A DNA stretch of 64,000 bases from Lustribacter sp965277075 (GCA_965277075.1 OZ255707.1:3286001-3350000); one strand, 5' to 3'; positions 41,382-50,671 are shown, numbered from the stretch's first letter. Program-made: numbers and translations. Notes: a model not told the origin generated them from the sequence alone.

Positions 41382-42734
41382 GTGAAGAGAAATCTAGGAA
41401 TCGCAGCATTCGCCGCGCTCGTCGCCGCGATCGCGGTCTGGAATGCTTCTCCCGCGGGAGCGGAAACGGTCGTGGCCCAAGCGGCACCGACCCCCGCCGT
41501 CACTCCCGCAGCAAAGCCGGCAACATCGGTTTCGCCGGCCCCTTCCGCCTCCTCGGCTCCCTCCCCGTCACCCTCGCCAACGGCCTCTCCGGTGCCGAAG
41601 GCCTTTTCCATCTCCGGCTATGCGGATGCTGGGTACTCGTCGGCCTCTCATGCGAGCAGCGGGAACAACCCAGTCGCCCCGTTCATTGCCCCGGCAGATC
41701 CGAACGGCGCCTTCATCTCCGGACGCGTATTCGACAATCTCGCGAACGAGGCGATGTTCCACGCCTTCAACATCCAAGCGGCGTACGCGCCGACGAATGG
41801 CTTCGGTGGAAAAATCGAGTACATCTTCGGCGACGACGCCGATATCATTCACTCGTATCCGCAGAGCTTACAGAGCCCTGCGAACGAGTACGACCTCACG
41901 CAAGGCTACGCGTCGTACACCGGCGGCCCCTTCAACGTGATCGTCGGTAAGTTCGAAACATTGGCCGGCGCGGAAGTTATCGAATCGCCCAGTGACCTTA
42001 ACTTCTCGCGTTCGATCCTGTTCGGGTACGCGATCCCGTTCACGCATACGGGCGGCCGCATCACCTACGCCGTCAACAGTAACTTGAGTTTGATCGCCGG
42101 TGCCAACCAAGGTTGGGACGTGACGAAAACGCTCAAGGGCGTGAACGACGACAACGCGTTGACCTACGAGTACGCTTTGGCTTGGAACCCCAGCAAAGCG
42201 TTCAGCTTCACTGCGCAAGGCTACACGGGAGTCGTGCCGCAGGGCTTCCTCGACGTCGGCGCGGGCCGGCCCGTCCGCACGTTGACCGACTTTGTCGCAA
42301 CGTTCCACGTGACGCCCGTGTTTACGGTCGTCCTCAACGGCGACTACGCGCAACAGACGCACACGTTGATCCTCGACAGCACCGGTGCGTGTTTGCTCAC
42401 CACATCGTTTGCGTGCCAGACCGGAACGGTCAGTTGGGACGGAGCCGCACTCTATGCCAGCTATGTGTCGGGGCTGTTCACGGTTAGCGGCCGCGGCGAA
42501 TATTTCGCCGACATCGGTGGTTCGCGTACCGGCGCTGACCGTCGTCTGACGGAAGGCACGGCGACGCTGTCCTACGCGCCCAACCCCAACTTCATCTTAC
42601 GCGGTGAACTCCGGTACGACTTTGCCAACGGACCCTACTACGTGAGCTCGACGTCGCTGACGACGACGCCGGCGTTCACGCTTACGAACAACAACCCCGG
42701 CTTCGGACTCGAAGCGATCGTCAGATGGCCCTAG
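41382..42734 (+). CDS. outer-membrane beta-barrel porin (BBP2-like)
   Basis: A 450-residue outer-membrane protein. The GTG at 41382 has a good ribosome binding site (AAGGAT) and starts a signal peptide (hydrophobic about 6-24, cleavage after AGA). A Pro/Ala/Ser-rich spacer follows (about 35-75), then amphipathic strands with the OmpL/BBP2 pattern (FSISGYADAGYS, KIEYIFGDDAD, VIVGKFETLAGAEVIESP, EAIVRW at the end). The segment with GKFETLAGAE matches porins whose family name is putative beta-barrel porin-2. Likely a diffusion channel. Confidence 0.82.
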   Translation: MKRNLGIAAFAALVAAIAVWNASPAGAETVVAQAAPTPAVTPAAKPATSVSPAPSASSAPSPSPSPTASPVPKAFSISGYADAGYSSASHASSGNNPVAPFIAPADPNGAFISGRVFDNLANEAMFHAFNIQAAYAPTNGFGGKIEYIFGDDADIIHSYPQSLQSPANEYDLTQGYASYTGGPFNVIVGKFETLAGAEVIESPSDLNFSRSILFGYAIPFTHTGGRITYAVNSNLSLIAGANQGWDVTKTLKGVNDDNALTYEYALAWNPSKAFSFTAQGYTGVVPQGFLDVGAGRPVRTLTDFVATFHVTPVFTVVLNGDYAQQTHTLILDSTGACLLTTSFACQTGTVSWDGAALYASYVSGLFTVSGRGEYFADIGGSRTGADRRLTEGTATLSYAPNPNFILRGELRYDFANGPYYVSSTSLTTTPAFTLTNNNPGFGLEAIVRWP

Positions 42735-42749
42735 TCAACTGATCGGCGG

Positions 42750-42775
42750 GGCCTCGCGACGTTCGTCGCGGGGCC
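42750..42775. terminator. bidirectional terminator-type hairpin
   Basis: GGCCTCGCGAC, loop GTTC, GTCGCGGGGCC: an 11-base stem with one G-U pair, between the convergent porin and btuD genes. It directly abuts the btuD stop (TGA on minus at 42776-42778). There is a modest T-rich run on the plus side (TATTTT at 42783). A nearly identical stem is at 53650-53673. Confidence 0.65.
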
Positions 42776-43549
42776 TCATCCGTATTTTCGAAAAAATGCG
42801 AGTCCATGGATGCCGGCTTCGACGCGAATATCGACGCCGTACGCCGCCAGCAACGTCGCCTCGGTCAGCGCATCAGCGGGCGTACCGTCGGCGATGACGC
42901 CGCCGGCGGCAAATACGATCACGCGATCGGCGAACGCCGCTGCCTCTTCGAGCATGTGCACGACTGCGATCACCGTCGTTCCGCTGCGTGCGAGCCGTAC
43001 CAGCCTTTCGAGCGTGTCGATCGCATAGTGCACGTCAAGGTGCGACGTCGGCTCGTCGAGGGCGACGATCGGCGCGGACTGCGCGAGCGCGAGCGCGAGC
43101 CACACACGTTGACGTTCGCCGGCAGAGAGCGTCCCGAGTTCGCGGCGGCGCAACGGTGTGAGGTCGGTGGCCGCGAGCGCACGTTCGACGGCTTCGGTAT
43201 CGTCGCTCGTCGTATGCCACTCCCACCAGCGATGGTACGGAAAGCGTGCCCCGCGCACGCTTTCCTCAACGGTCATCGCCGCGAGCACCGCCTCCGTCGG
43301 CTCGACGAGCGCGATCGCCCGCGCGCGCTCGCGCGGCGCGACGCGATAACAGTCACGGTCGCCGAGCAAGACGCGACCGGCGGCGGGCCGCGCCGCGCCG
43401 CACATCGTGGCGAGCAGCGATGACTTGCCGACACCGTTCGGCCCGATGATCGCGGTCAACTGACCTGCGACGAACCGCGCGTTGATGCGCGTTAACAGCG
43501 TACGTCCGCCGCGTTCGACGGTGACGTCGATCAGTTCGAGGCTCGTCAT
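42776..43549 (-). CDS. btuD: vitamin B12 ABC transporter ATP-binding protein
   Basis: A 257-residue ATPase of the iron-siderophore/B12 importer class: Walker A GPNGVGKSS (about residues 36-44), Q-loop region VEPTEAVLAAMTVEE, signature LSAGERQRV, Walker B IVALDEPTSHLD and switch His in VVHMLEEA. It overlaps btuC by four bases and lies in a B12-riboswitch-led operon, hence the B12 assignment; on its own it could be a heme or siderophore ATPase. Confidence 0.88.
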   Translation of the reverse strand: MTSLELIDVTVERGGRTLLTRINARFVAGQLTAIIGPNGVGKSSLLATMCGAARPAAGRVLLGDRDCYRVAPRERARAIALVEPTEAVLAAMTVEESVRGARFPYHRWWEWHTTSDDTEAVERALAATDLTPLRRRELGTLSAGERQRVWLALALAQSAPIVALDEPTSHLDVHYAIDTLERLVRLARSGTTVIAVVHMLEEAAAFADRVIVFAAGGVIADGTPADALTEATLLAAYGVDIRVEAGIHGLAFFRKYG

Positions 43550-44532
43550 GCGTAGGTGCGCACCGTTCCGCGCAAATACAAAAACAGAAATGCCGGAACG
43601 CCGACGAACGCGAGCAACACGCCGAGCGGAATTTCGAGCGGCGCGAAGAGCGCGCGACTGAGCGCGTCGGCCACGATGACGAGCGATGCGCCGAGCATCA
43701 CCGCGACCGGCAGCGCCGCACGCATGTCCGGGCCGGCGATACGCCGCGCGAGATGCGGAACGATCAGCCCGACGAATCCGATCAAACCGCCGAGCGCGAC
43801 GGCCGAAGCGGTGAGCAGCGCCGCGGCAGTGAGCACGATCCACTGCAGCCGTACGAGATCGAGTCCGAGTGACGTCGCGCGTCCTTCCCCGAGTCGCAAG
43901 ACGTTGAGCGAGGGCACCATCGCGATCGCGCCGAGTAAACCGGCGAGCGCATACGGAAGCGCGGCGAGCAAGTCGGCCCAACCGCGACCGGCGAGCGAAC
44001 CCGCGAGCCACGCGATGATCGCTTCGCTCGCGCTGCCGGTCGCGAGCCGCGTCAGTGCGAGCGCGATGAACGCCGACATCAACGCCGAAATCGATACGCC
44101 CGCGAGGATCAGGCGTTCGCTGTCGAGTCCGCTGCCGCGGCGCGCGAGCACCGCGACGACGATGGCGGTTGCAAGGCCCGCGACGAACCCGAGCGCGGGA
44201 GCGGCGGCGATGCCGACCCCGAGCGTGATCGCGACGGCGATCGCTGCACCGGCGCCGCTGCTGACGCCGGTGAGATACGGGTCGACGAGCGGATTCCGCA
44301 ACAGCGCCTGCATCAGCGTGCCTGCCAGGGCCAACGTCGCGCCGACGGTAGCCGCAATCGCGACCCGCGGAAGACGCAACGCCCATACGATCGTCGTAAC
44401 GTCGTTGTCCGCGTGCGGGTGCGCAAGCGCCGCGATCACCTCGTGTGGCGCGAGCGGCGTTCCCCCGACGGCGATCCCGACGAGGAACGCCGCCGGAAGT
44501 GTTGCAGCGATCGCGACGAGACGGCCCGTCAC
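43546..44532 (-). CDS. btuC: vitamin B12 ABC transporter permease
   Basis: A 328-residue FecCD/BtuC-family permease with about ten helices. Typical segments are LRLPRVAIAATVGATLALAGTLMQALLRNPLVDPYL (about 70-105), GLIGFVGLIVPHLARRIAGPDMR and the C-terminal PLEIPLGVLLAFVGVPAFLFLY. The GTG at 44532 overlaps the previous stop as GTGA. BtuC normally forms a homodimer with two BtuD. Confidence 0.9.
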   Translation of the reverse strand: MTGRLVAIAATLPAAFLVGIAVGGTPLAPHEVIAALAHPHADNDVTTIVWALRLPRVAIAATVGATLALAGTLMQALLRNPLVDPYLTGVSSGAGAAIAVAITLGVGIAAAPALGFVAGLATAIVVAVLARRGSGLDSERLILAGVSISALMSAFIALALTRLATGSASEAIIAWLAGSLAGRGWADLLAALPYALAGLLGAIAMVPSLNVLRLGEGRATSLGLDLVRLQWIVLTAAALLTASAVALGGLIGFVGLIVPHLARRIAGPDMRAALPVAVMLGASLVIVADALSRALFAPLEIPLGVLLAFVGVPAFLFLYLRGTVRTYA

Positions 44533-45467
44533 GCGATGGCGAGGTGCAGTTCGTGAAAGGCGCCCGGTGACGGCGTCGGGACGCGTTCCGGATGAATGGC
44601 TGCGGCGTACAGTTCGACCGTTGGTGCAAAACTCGGGCCCGGACGGTTGACGTAATGGTGACCATCGAGCGCGATGACACGTCGCTGCGCAGCGAACCCG
44701 CGCCACTGCGGCCGCGTGCGGTCCAGGTCGTCGAGCGCAGCGAGGGTGCCGGCGAGATCCGTCCCGCACGGACCGACGATGACGATCTCCGGATCGCTGG
44801 CTTCGATTGCATCCCATGAGACCACCGCCGACGGCACACCGGGAAATGCGCATACCGGCTCGCCGCCGGCGCGTTCGATCAGATCGGCGGCCCAGTGACC
44901 GCCGCCGAACGGCGGCTCCGTCCATTCCAGCAGCAACGTTCGTTTGCGCCGCGCACCGGCAACGGCGGTTCGCACGGTGTCGATGCGTTCGTTGATTCGC
45001 GCCACGAGCGCGCGCGCGCCGTCGTCGTGTCCGGTCGCCGCACCGAGTGCGTAGACCGAATCGATCACCTCGCCGAGCGAAGCGGGCTCCAGCGAGAGAA
45101 TCTGCGGTTGCGACGGCAGCTCACGCGCGATACGTTCCACGAGCGGATACGCGACGGCGCACACGTCGCACAACGCTTGCGTCACGATGAGATCCGGCGC
45201 GAGCGACGTCAGCCGCGCGACGTCGAGGTTGTAGAGGCTCTCGCCCGATGCAAGACGTTCGTTGACTTGCCGGTCGATCGCAGCGGAAAGCGTTTCGTCG
45301 TCGCCGGCCGTCTTCACGATGCGCGTGCTCGTCAACGCCGGGAGCAGCGTCGCTTCGAACGGCAGATCGCACTCGTGCGTGACACCGACGACCGTCCCTC
45401 CCGCGCCGATGCCGAACAGCGTCTCGGTCGCGCTCGGTAACAAGCTTGCGACACGCGTCGCCTTCAT
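44529..45467 (-). CDS. BtuF-like cobalamin-binding protein without signal peptide
   Basis: A 312-residue class III (helical-backbone) binding protein of the PF01497 type: RVASLLPSATETLFGIGAG at the start, LAPDLIVTQALCDVCAV, and VIALDGHHYVNRPGPSFAPTVE at the end. Unlike a usual BtuF it begins directly with the domain and has no signal peptide or lipobox, so it should stay in the cytoplasm unless the start is mis-set; the upstream frame is Arg-rich and non-coding. It lies between a membrane protein gene and btuC with 4-base overlaps on both sides. Such signal-less cobalamin-binding proteins are common in B12 loci, with unclear role. Confidence 0.85.
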   Translation of the reverse strand: MKATRVASLLPSATETLFGIGAGGTVVGVTHECDLPFEATLLPALTSTRIVKTAGDDETLSAAIDRQVNERLASGESLYNLDVARLTSLAPDLIVTQALCDVCAVAYPLVERIARELPSQPQILSLEPASLGEVIDSVYALGAATGHDDGARALVARINERIDTVRTAVAGARRKRTLLLEWTEPPFGGGHWAADLIERAGGEPVCAFPGVPSAVVSWDAIEASDPEIVIVGPCGTDLAGTLAALDDLDRTRPQWRGFAAQRRVIALDGHHYVNRPGPSFAPTVELYAAAIHPERVPTPSPGAFHELHLAIA

Positions 45468-45937
45468 GCGCGCGCCGTCCGGTCTTCGAGCCGATAGCCG
45501 AGCTCGAACGCGACGAAGAACAGGACGTTCGCGCCGATCACCCACGCATCGATTGCCGGCGCGAACATCGCGAGCGACATGCCGAGCGCGAAGGTGCCCA
45601 GCGCAAATGCCGCTTCGAAGGCGACGGCGGCGCCCGCGAACGCGAGCCACGGCGCTCCGCCGCGCGCGCGAACGAGCGACGCTGCGGTTACCGCGAGGGC
45701 CGCGCAAACGAGCGCGAGCGCCGCGAGGGCGAATGACTCACTCGTTCGCGGGTACCCGAAGAAGGCGAAGCCGATACATTCGTCCAGCGCCCAGGCCGCC
45801 GCGACGACGACGAGTGCACGCCGCGCGCCGGCGTGCAGGGCCACCGTTGCAGCGAGCGCCACGAACGGCGCGGTACATGGCAACAAAAAGCTCGCGCAAC
45901 CCGCGATGGCGATGAGGAGCAGCGTATACGTCATCAT
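45464..45937 (-). CDS. membrane protein of the B12 operon
   Basis: A 157-residue protein with about five hydrophobic helices, including an N-terminal FLLPCTAPFVALAAT segment that recalls DsbD/CcdA-like first helices with a PC motif. No family is assigned. The ATG has a GGAG site and the stop overlaps the BtuF-like gene (ATGA). It follows btuB by eight bases, so it is under the same cobalamin riboswitch; a part in cobalamin or metal transport is likely but unproven. Confidence 0.7.
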   Translation of the reverse strand: MMTYTLLLIAIAGCASFLLPCTAPFVALAATVALHAGARRALVVVAAAWALDECIGFAFFGYPRTSESFALAALALVCAALAVTAASLVRARGGAPWLAFAGAAVAFEAAFALGTFALGMSLAMFAPAIDAWVIGANVLFFVAFELGYRLEDRTARA

Positions 45938-45945
45938 GATCTCCG

Positions 45946-47823
45946 TCAGCGAGTCGCCAGGTCGACGCTGATTGCGCGACCGACCGCCGGATATCCGGCA
46001 ACCGTCTGATACTGTTCGTTGCCGAGATTGTACGCGCGAAGCGAAACAAGCGCGTGCGGCGCCACGTGCAGGCGCAGAAAGCCGTCGATCCGCGTATACG
46101 GAAGCGCGCCGTTCGGATCGCGCAGCCCCTCGCTATGTGCGACGAACCCCAAGGCGTCGATCACGCTGCGCCGGAGGGGCGCGAATGCGAGCTCGAGATT
46201 CGAGACGATCGTCGGCCGGTAGGTGAGTCGGACGGCTTCCGTCGTCAGATCGAGCGCCCGATACGTGTCGGTGATGTTGAGCTTCGCTGTGACGCCGTTC
46301 AACGGTCGTGTCGCGACGGTCAGCGTGAAACCGGCAACCGACGAGCGCGCGATGTTGACGTCGGTGTTCGTGCTCGCATCGTAGGTGATGAGGTCGCGCC
46401 CGTTCTGCACGAACCAGCCGATGCTCGCGCCGCCGAGAATGTGACTATCGTTGAGCGAGATGTCGCCGCCCGACGTCCGCTCCGGTTGAAGCGCCGGGTT
46501 GCCGAAGTTTGGAAAATAGAGTTCGGCGGCGCTCGGTGCGCGGAATGCCGTCGCGCCGTTCACACGCAGCGCGAGTGCATCACCGAGCGCGATCACCGCG
46601 CCGACGGACGGCGAGACCGCCTGACCGAAGCCCGCATCGTTTTCGCCGCGCACACCCGCATACACGCGTGAACCCGGGGCAACCTGAAGGTTCTCTTGTA
46701 CGTAGAGCGCCGATTGCGAGAGCGTGTCGGCGGCGATGTTCCCGAAGCCGTCGTCATTGTGCACGGATTCCCGCGAGAGATCGATCCCGTAGATCAAACG
46801 CGACGCGCCGCTGCCGACGACGTTACGCAGGTTGAGCTGTGTACGCGCCTCGACGCTCGTGCCGTTGAAGGCACCGGCGGAATTCGCATCGGCACGGTCG
46901 GTGTCGACGGCGTTGATGCGATCGCGCATCCCGCTCAGCTCGAGCGTCAGCGTCGACTGCGGACGGCGAAAAGCAAACGTTCCCAGAAGCTGGGTGAGAC
47001 CGTCGTTTTGGCGCTCGCCGAACGTTTGAAATGGGATCGAACCCGGCAGACCCAGATGCTGGTCGGTCACGCCGGCGACCAGCGTTGCATCGACCGGCCC
47101 GAACGTCGCGACGAGATTTGCAGTGCCGTGAATCTCGCGATCGTCTGCGTTCGAGCGCACGCCGGCCGTACCGTCGGGCAGCGAATACGGATAGGCATTC
47201 GTTGCGTTGAGCGATTGAAACGAGAACCAGCGCGACTCGATGGAGACGTCGCGCTTTCCGAACGAACCGCCGCCGAGCACGGCGTCGACGTTTCGCGCGT
47301 CCGCCGACCGCGCGTTCGTCGAGATGATGTTGATGACGCCGCCGACGGCGCCGCTGCCGTAAAGGGTCGCACCCGGGCCCTCGACGACCTCGATCCGATC
47401 GATCCCCGCTGTCGAATACGCGGAGAGATCGACGCCACCGAGCTGGGTGCCGGGGACGGGGCGCCCATCGAGTAAAACGAGCACTTGGCTCGAGGATGTG
47501 CCGCGAATTTCGGCGCTGATCTGCGAGCCGACGGCGCCGTACCGAACGAGCTCGACACCAGGGACGTTTTCGATCGCGTCGCCGACGTTGAGGAAGCCGC
47601 GTTGGAGCATTTCCGCCTTGTCGATGATGTAGGTCGTGCGGGCCGAAACCGCCGCGGGTTCGTCCTGTCGATCGCTGGTGACGACATGCCCGATCTGCGG
47701 AACGGCGGACGGGCTCGGGACGGGGGTTGGCGAGACATCGGCAAGCGCCGGAGCGGCGAAGAAGAGAGCAACGCCAATGGCGCAAGGCGCGCAAAATGCG
47801 CGCCCGCGAGAAAGCCTGAGCAT
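45946..47823 (-). CDS. btuB: TonB-dependent vitamin B12 receptor
   Basis: A 625-residue outer-membrane receptor. After a signal peptide (cleavage near ALADV, about 28) come a TonB-box-like region, the plug domain (AEMLQRGFLNVGDAIENVPGV; VVEGPGATLYGSGAVGGVINII near 150) and the barrel, with a C-terminal YQTVAGYPAVGRAISVDL strand. The size equals E. coli BtuB (about 614). It is the first gene behind the cobalamin riboswitch, which makes B12 the substrate with good confidence. Confidence 0.92.
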   Translation of the reverse strand: MLRLSRGRAFCAPCAIGVALFFAAPALADVSPTPVPSPSAVPQIGHVVTSDRQDEPAAVSARTTYIIDKAEMLQRGFLNVGDAIENVPGVELVRYGAVGSQISAEIRGTSSSQVLVLLDGRPVPGTQLGGVDLSAYSTAGIDRIEVVEGPGATLYGSGAVGGVINIISTNARSADARNVDAVLGGGSFGKRDVSIESRWFSFQSLNATNAYPYSLPDGTAGVRSNADDREIHGTANLVATFGPVDATLVAGVTDQHLGLPGSIPFQTFGERQNDGLTQLLGTFAFRRPQSTLTLELSGMRDRINAVDTDRADANSAGAFNGTSVEARTQLNLRNVVGSGASRLIYGIDLSRESVHNDDGFGNIAADTLSQSALYVQENLQVAPGSRVYAGVRGENDAGFGQAVSPSVGAVIALGDALALRVNGATAFRAPSAAELYFPNFGNPALQPERTSGGDISLNDSHILGGASIGWFVQNGRDLITYDASTNTDVNIARSSVAGFTLTVATRPLNGVTAKLNITDTYRALDLTTEAVRLTYRPTIVSNLELAFAPLRRSVIDALGFVAHSEGLRDPNGALPYTRIDGFLRLHVAPHALVSLRAYNLGNEQYQTVAGYPAVGRAISVDLATR

Positions 47824-47871
47824 GGGGGAGATACCAACCTTTACGCGAGGTGATGGTGTTGTTGCGAAACC

Positions 47872-48034
47872 TCACGCGCGCGGTATCCTGACTCACGGAT
47901 CGTTGCCGTTTGCCGGTGCCTTCCCCCGAACGAATCGGAGTGACAGACCGGCGGCTCCCCGCATACAGTGGCGCGACCGTGCCGGATTCGAACCGGCTTC
48001 CCGAACGCTTGAGGAGGTTCGGCTTTGCGTGACG
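47872..48034 (-). promoter_or_regulatory. cobalamin riboswitch
   Basis: On the minus strand this leader has the conserved cobalamin-aptamer parts in order: CCGAACCTCCTCAAGCG, GGGAAGCCGGT..GAATCCGGC hairpin, the B12 box GCCACTG (plus 47966-47972), and the closing GTGAGTCAGGATACCG (plus 47881-47896). TCACGC and GCGTGA at the two ends can pair as P1. It ends about 50 bases before btuB, and binding of adenosylcobalamin should shut off the btuB operon. The limits given are those of the P1 pairing. Confidence 0.93.
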
Positions 48035-48069
48035 CAGGCGCAGCGACCTGCCCGGCGTATCGGCGACGA

Positions 48070-48906
48070 GTGCCTCTCGTTCGCGCGCTCACGCTCGTCG
48101 CGGTGCTGACGCTCGGTGCGTGTGCCTCGGCGGCGCCGGCGCACGACGACGTTCCGAAACGTATCGTTTCACTAATTCCGTCGCTGACGGAAGATCTTTT
48201 TGCGATCGGCGCCGGGGCTTCGGTCGTGGGCGTATCGCAGTTCACCGACTTTCCGCCGCAGGCGAAAGCGCTGCCGGTCGTGGCCGGTTTCTCGTCGGTC
48301 GACACGGAGCAAACCGTCGTCTTGCATCCCGACGTCGTGGTCGGCATCGAATCGCAACACGCCGAAGCAGCCGAAGTGCGCAAGGCCGGAATTCGCACGG
48401 TGCTGATGCGTGACGACGGGTTCGACGACATTTTCCGCGACATCGAAGAACTCGGCATGCTCACCGCGAGGCTCGACGATGCGCGTCGGCTCAACGACCG
48501 CCTACGCCTGCGCACGATCGCGCTGATGCGCAGCGTTCACAAACGCCCCCGGGCGCCGCGCGTCTTCGTTGTTCTCGGTATCGGCCCGATTTACACGGTC
48601 GGCGAATCGTCGTACATCGGCAAGCTGATCCGGCTCGCCGGCGGCGTCGACGCGGCGACGATCGGCGAACCGTACGGCGCGTTCAGCGCCGAGGCGCTCG
48701 TCGCCGTGCAACCCGACATCATCGTCGTCGATCCGACGGTGCAACTTCCGAGCGTGCTCGATCGACCGCCGTGGAACGCGCTGCGCGCCGTCCGCGCGGG
48801 CCGCGTTGCGTATCTTCCCGATCCGGCAATCCTGGAACGTCCGGGCCCGCGCTACAACGATGGGTTGGCATGGCTGATCGCGACACTCAACGCCGCTCGC
48901 GTCTGA
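48070..48906 (+). CDS. btuF: BtuF-like cobalamin-binding lipoprotein
   Basis: A 278-residue periplasmic-side binding protein. The GTG at 48070 gives a signal peptide ending in lipobox LGAC (Cys18). The domain has KRIVSLIPSLTEDLFAIGAG, DVVVGIESQHAEAAEVRKAG, a helical backbone, and GPRYNDGLAWLIATL at the end, as in BtuF/FecB-type proteins. It is divergent from the riboswitch-led btuB operon and so is probably the external binding protein for BtuCD. The next gene, hflX, starts inside its last 37 bases. Confidence 0.87.
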   Translation: MPLVRALTLVAVLTLGACASAAPAHDDVPKRIVSLIPSLTEDLFAIGAGASVVGVSQFTDFPPQAKALPVVAGFSSVDTEQTVVLHPDVVVGIESQHAEAAEVRKAGIRTVLMRDDGFDDIFRDIEELGMLTARLDDARRLNDRLRLRTIALMRSVHKRPRAPRVFVVLGIGPIYTVGESSYIGKLIRLAGGVDAATIGEPYGAFSAEALVAVQPDIIVVDPTVQLPSVLDRPPWNALRAVRAGRVAYLPDPAILERPGPRYNDGLAWLIATLNAARV

Positions 48907-49979
48907 GCGCGGTTGCCCCGCCGCCGCAACGTGCGGTGCTCGTCGCCGTCGACGTCGGCGACCGCAGTGCGCCGCTCGCGCCCGAGTTCGCGGAGTTCGC
49001 CGCGCTCGCCCGCGCGACGGGCGTCGAGATCGTCGGCGAGGTGATTCAGAAACTTCCGCACGTCGACCCGTCGACGCTGCTCGGCAGCGGGAAAGCGGCC
49101 GAGGTCGCCGCGCTCGCGAAAGATCAGCACGCCGACATCGTGATGGTATTCAACGATCTGCGTCCGCGCCAGCGCGCGAATCTTGAAAAGATCGTGCCGT
49201 TGCCGATCGTCGATCGAACGATGTTGATCCTCGACATCTTCGCGCAACACGCCCGCTCGCGCGAAGGACAGCTCCAAGTGGAACTCGCGCAATTGCGCTA
49301 CCGGCAATCAAACCTGATCGGTGCCGGCGCGGCGCTCTCGCGCCTCGGCGGCGGTGTGGGGACGCGCGGCCCGGGTGAGACGAAACTCGAAGTCGACCGG
49401 CGCAAGATCGCCGCACGCGTGACCCTGCTGCAGCGTCAACTCGACGACGTTCGTAAACAGCGTGCAACGCGGCGCTCGGGCGGCGGCCGCGATCCGTTCG
49501 TGGCGCTCGTCGGGTACACCAACGTCGGAAAATCGTCGTTGCTCAACCGTCTCACCGGCACCGGCGGCAATGCGTTCGTCGCCGATCAACCGTTCGCGAC
49601 GCTCGACCCCACGCTGCGTCGCGTATATATCGGTGATGGCCGCAGCGTCCGGCTTGCCGATACGGTCGGTTTCATCACCGCGTTACCGAAAGAGCTGCTC
49701 AACGCGTTTCGTGCGACGCTCGAGGAACTCGACGTTGCCGACATCCTCGTGCACGTCATCGACGCATCCAACCCGGACTGGCCGCGTCAACGCGCGAGCG
49801 TCGAGTCAATCCTCGACGAGTTGCATCTCGCCGAGAAGACGACGCTGCTTGCGTTCAATAAAGTCGACCGGCTCGATGCAGCCGCGCGTGCGGCGCTCCC
49901 GGCGGATGCGATCGCCGTGAGCGCGACCGAGAACGAAGGGATCGATCGGCTACGGGCTGCGATCGCGGCGCGACTGTAA
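48870..49979 (+). CDS. hflX: GTPase HflX
   Basis: A ribosome-associated GTPase that can split stalled 70S ribosomes after stress. The 369-residue protein has the N-terminal HflX domain (STLLGSGKAAEVAAL, VFNDLRPRQRANLE, DRTMLILDIFAQHARSREG, QVELAQLRY), the linker GGGVGTRGPGETKLEVDRR and the G domain: P-loop GYTNVGKSS, DTVGF as G3 and NKVD as G4. The ATG at 48870 overlaps the preceding gene by 37 bases; a GTG further on is possible, but the overlap is credible in this compact region. Confidence 0.93.
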   Translation: MADRDTQRRSRLSAVAPPPQRAVLVAVDVGDRSAPLAPEFAEFAALARATGVEIVGEVIQKLPHVDPSTLLGSGKAAEVAALAKDQHADIVMVFNDLRPRQRANLEKIVPLPIVDRTMLILDIFAQHARSREGQLQVELAQLRYRQSNLIGAGAALSRLGGGVGTRGPGETKLEVDRRKIAARVTLLQRQLDDVRKQRATRRSGGGRDPFVALVGYTNVGKSSLLNRLTGTGGNAFVADQPFATLDPTLRRVYIGDGRSVRLADTVGFITALPKELLNAFRATLEELDVADILVHVIDASNPDWPRQRASVESILDELHLAEKTTLLAFNKVDRLDAAARAALPADAIAVSATENEGIDRLRAAIAARL

Positions 49980-49981
49980 TC

Positions 49982-50671
49982 GTGCGCCGCGCCGTCGCGT
50001 TCGCGCTGCTGGCTCTGTGCGCGTGCGCGCACCGGCACAGCGATGACGCCTATACGGAGTACTATCGCCGTCTGCATCCCTCGGTCGTGTTGTTGACGAT
50101 GAAGATTCCTTCGGACGACCCGAAGCGCAAGGGCGCGTGGGACGAGGCGTACGGAAGCGGCGTCGTGGTCGCGAGCGGAACGTGGGGCTCGCGCGTGCTC
50201 ACCGACGCGCATGTGATTGCGGATGCGCGCAACATCCGCGCGACCGTTGGTGATAGCGGACGTTCCGTGCCGGCGCACCTCGTTGCAAAAAGCAACGACG
50301 ACATCGACCTCGCGCTGTTGGACATCGCGACGCAGAGCCTGCCGGCCGTTGCCATCGCCGCGCACGCCGATGTCGAACCGGGGCTTGCGATCGGCATTCT
50401 CGGCTATCCGATTCCTGACGCGTTCGCCGACGAGCACCTCGGACAAACGGTATCGCTGTATACCGGGCGCGTCGCCAGCGTGAGAAACGGGACGCTCGAA
50501 CTCGACGCACCGGTCATACCCGGCGAGTCGGGCGGACCGGTGTTTGACGGGCGAACCGGCGACGTGATTGGGATTGCCGAGTCACGTTTCGACGAGGAAC
50601 GCGCCATCGGTTTCGCGACACCGCTCGACGTGATCGCGCCGTTCCTCGCCGCGCATCGGCAAAACAATTAG
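49982..50671 (+). CDS. trypsin-like serine protease, exported, without PDZ domain
   Basis: A 229-residue HtrA-like protease. The signal peptide ends in LCAC (Cys13 or Cys15), so it is likely a lipoprotein. The catalytic triad is seen as His77 (LTDAHV), Asp109 (DIDLALLD) and Ser near 183 (PGESGGPVF). No PDZ domain follows, so it is shorter than DegP/DegQ. It starts with GTG just 2 bases after the hflX stop. A periplasmic quality-control or regulatory role is likely. Confidence 0.85.
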   Translation: MRRAVAFALLALCACAHRHSDDAYTEYYRRLHPSVVLLTMKIPSDDPKRKGAWDEAYGSGVVVASGTWGSRVLTDAHVIADARNIRATVGDSGRSVPAHLVAKSNDDIDLALLDIATQSLPAVAIAAHADVEPGLAIGILGYPIPDAFADEHLGQTVSLYTGRVASVRNGTLELDAPVIPGESGGPVFDGRTGDVIGIAESRFDEERAIGFATPLDVIAPFLAAHRQNN

